Assembly: GCA_026214975.1 (NCBI GenBank) | Contig: CM047810.1 | Coordinates: 97,604,316 to 97,668,315 of the forward strand | DNA from: Gentiana macrophylla | Taxonomy: Eukaryota; Streptophyta; Magnoliopsida; Gentianales; Gentianaceae | Length of the DNA stretch: 64,000 nucleotides | Direction: 5' to 3' | In this document: positions 63,470-64,000 of the stretch, piece after piece | Numbering within the stretch: position 1 is the stretch's first letter | Layout: the number at the start of each line of letters is the position of its first letter | Notes under the pieces: generated by a model | Told to the model about the DNA's origin: nothing | The model's input: only the letters and a program-made list of their open reading frames with translations | Databases searched by the model: none | Translations under genes and position numbers: made by a program

Positions 63470-64000
63470 ATAGGAACATCAAGAAGGGGTTTCCCTCTTA
63501 CCTGTTACAGATTCTGACTCCAAGAGTGATTCCTGCTGATCTCCTGGATTCATGGATTCGGATTGGTCCTGTAGAAGAGGCTGCCCATCGAGTTGATTAG
63601 GTGCTTCAATCGCTTGCCTGGACCGTTTCTTGTGATAGACCTTCCCTTCGAACTTTTTCAGAAAAGGAGGTTCATCTTGAACCTTCCCTTCACCTGTTTT
63701 TGTTTCATCCAGATTCTTTATCTCATAATTCTCCACATTACTACTCAACTCTTCATCTAGCCAATCCAGGGTTTGGAAATTAATCATAGACCGACTCTCC
63801 CCCCTTCCTTTTTACGAGTGAAAGCTAACTCTTGTTCAACAGAAGCCACATCCAAAGACACATAGATTTTACTGCTCTCAAAATCAAGACACGTATAACC
63901 TTTTTGACAAGAATTATAACCCAGGAAAACACATCTCTTTGACCTAGATTCCAAGCTTGGTATGGTTGTGTTGTACATGCTCATTTGTTATATCAATAGT
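63470..64000 (-). mobile_element. Copia fragment L, integrase C-terminus and linker
   Basis: Minus-strand frame 63784-63984 has SRSKRCVFLGYNSCQKGYTC and a following DVASVEQE. Frame 63479-63787 is the acidic linker before RT. It joins K in opposite orientation and runs off the window. Confidence 0.78.

Overview
The window is plant nuclear DNA, very probably from a eudicot. It is AT-rich and has GT-AG introns, Stowaway MITEs, tRNA-type SINEs and many Ty1/copia LTR retrotransposons. The species cannot be read from it.

One host gene dominates. Seven plus-strand exons (7640-8290, 9369-9703, 17204-18257, 39111-39209, 51003-51180, 53556-55276, 60565-60773) join in compatible splice phases. They give about the first 1,415 residues of an ortholog of NO VEIN (NOV), a large plant nuclear GHKL-type ATPase-fold protein needed for vascular and auxin-dependent patterning. 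The gene runs off the right edge. About 4.2 kb of coding sequence is spread over 53 kb. Introns 2, 3, 4, 6 and 7 are swollen by retrotransposons, while introns 1 and 5 look free of them. This copy carries visible lesions: a pair of opposite frameshifts in exon 2, an in-frame TGA in exon 6, and a scrambled glycine-rich ATP-binding loop in exon 7. It is either a decaying allele or pseudogene, or an assembly with uncorrected indels.

Left flank (1-7570): two minus-strand LINE remnants. The first is split by a Stowaway MITE and by a long LTR (1766-4179) that itself carries a third LINE 3' end. A SINE-like insertion follows, and then a hairpin-rich MITE that ends about 70 bp before the NOV start codon.

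Intron 2: copia A (+) and a Stowaway MITE. Intron 3: copia B (-) interrupted by copia D (+), whose 5' LTR is interrupted by copia C (+); B also contains a Ty3/gypsy gag fragment; copia E (-) follows. Intron 4: copia F (+) interrupted in gag by copia G (-) and in its RT/RNase H region by a SINE. Intron 6: a pile of at least four minus-strand copia fragments plus a CG-rich TIR element. Intron 7: copia K (+) with a gag-only derivative J (+) in its LTR, then a minus-strand fragment L.

Most insertions are fixed by LTR ends plus 5-bp target duplications, so the order of events can be read. All element reading frames are broken. I saw no other intact host gene, no rRNA, no functional tRNA and no CRISPR array.
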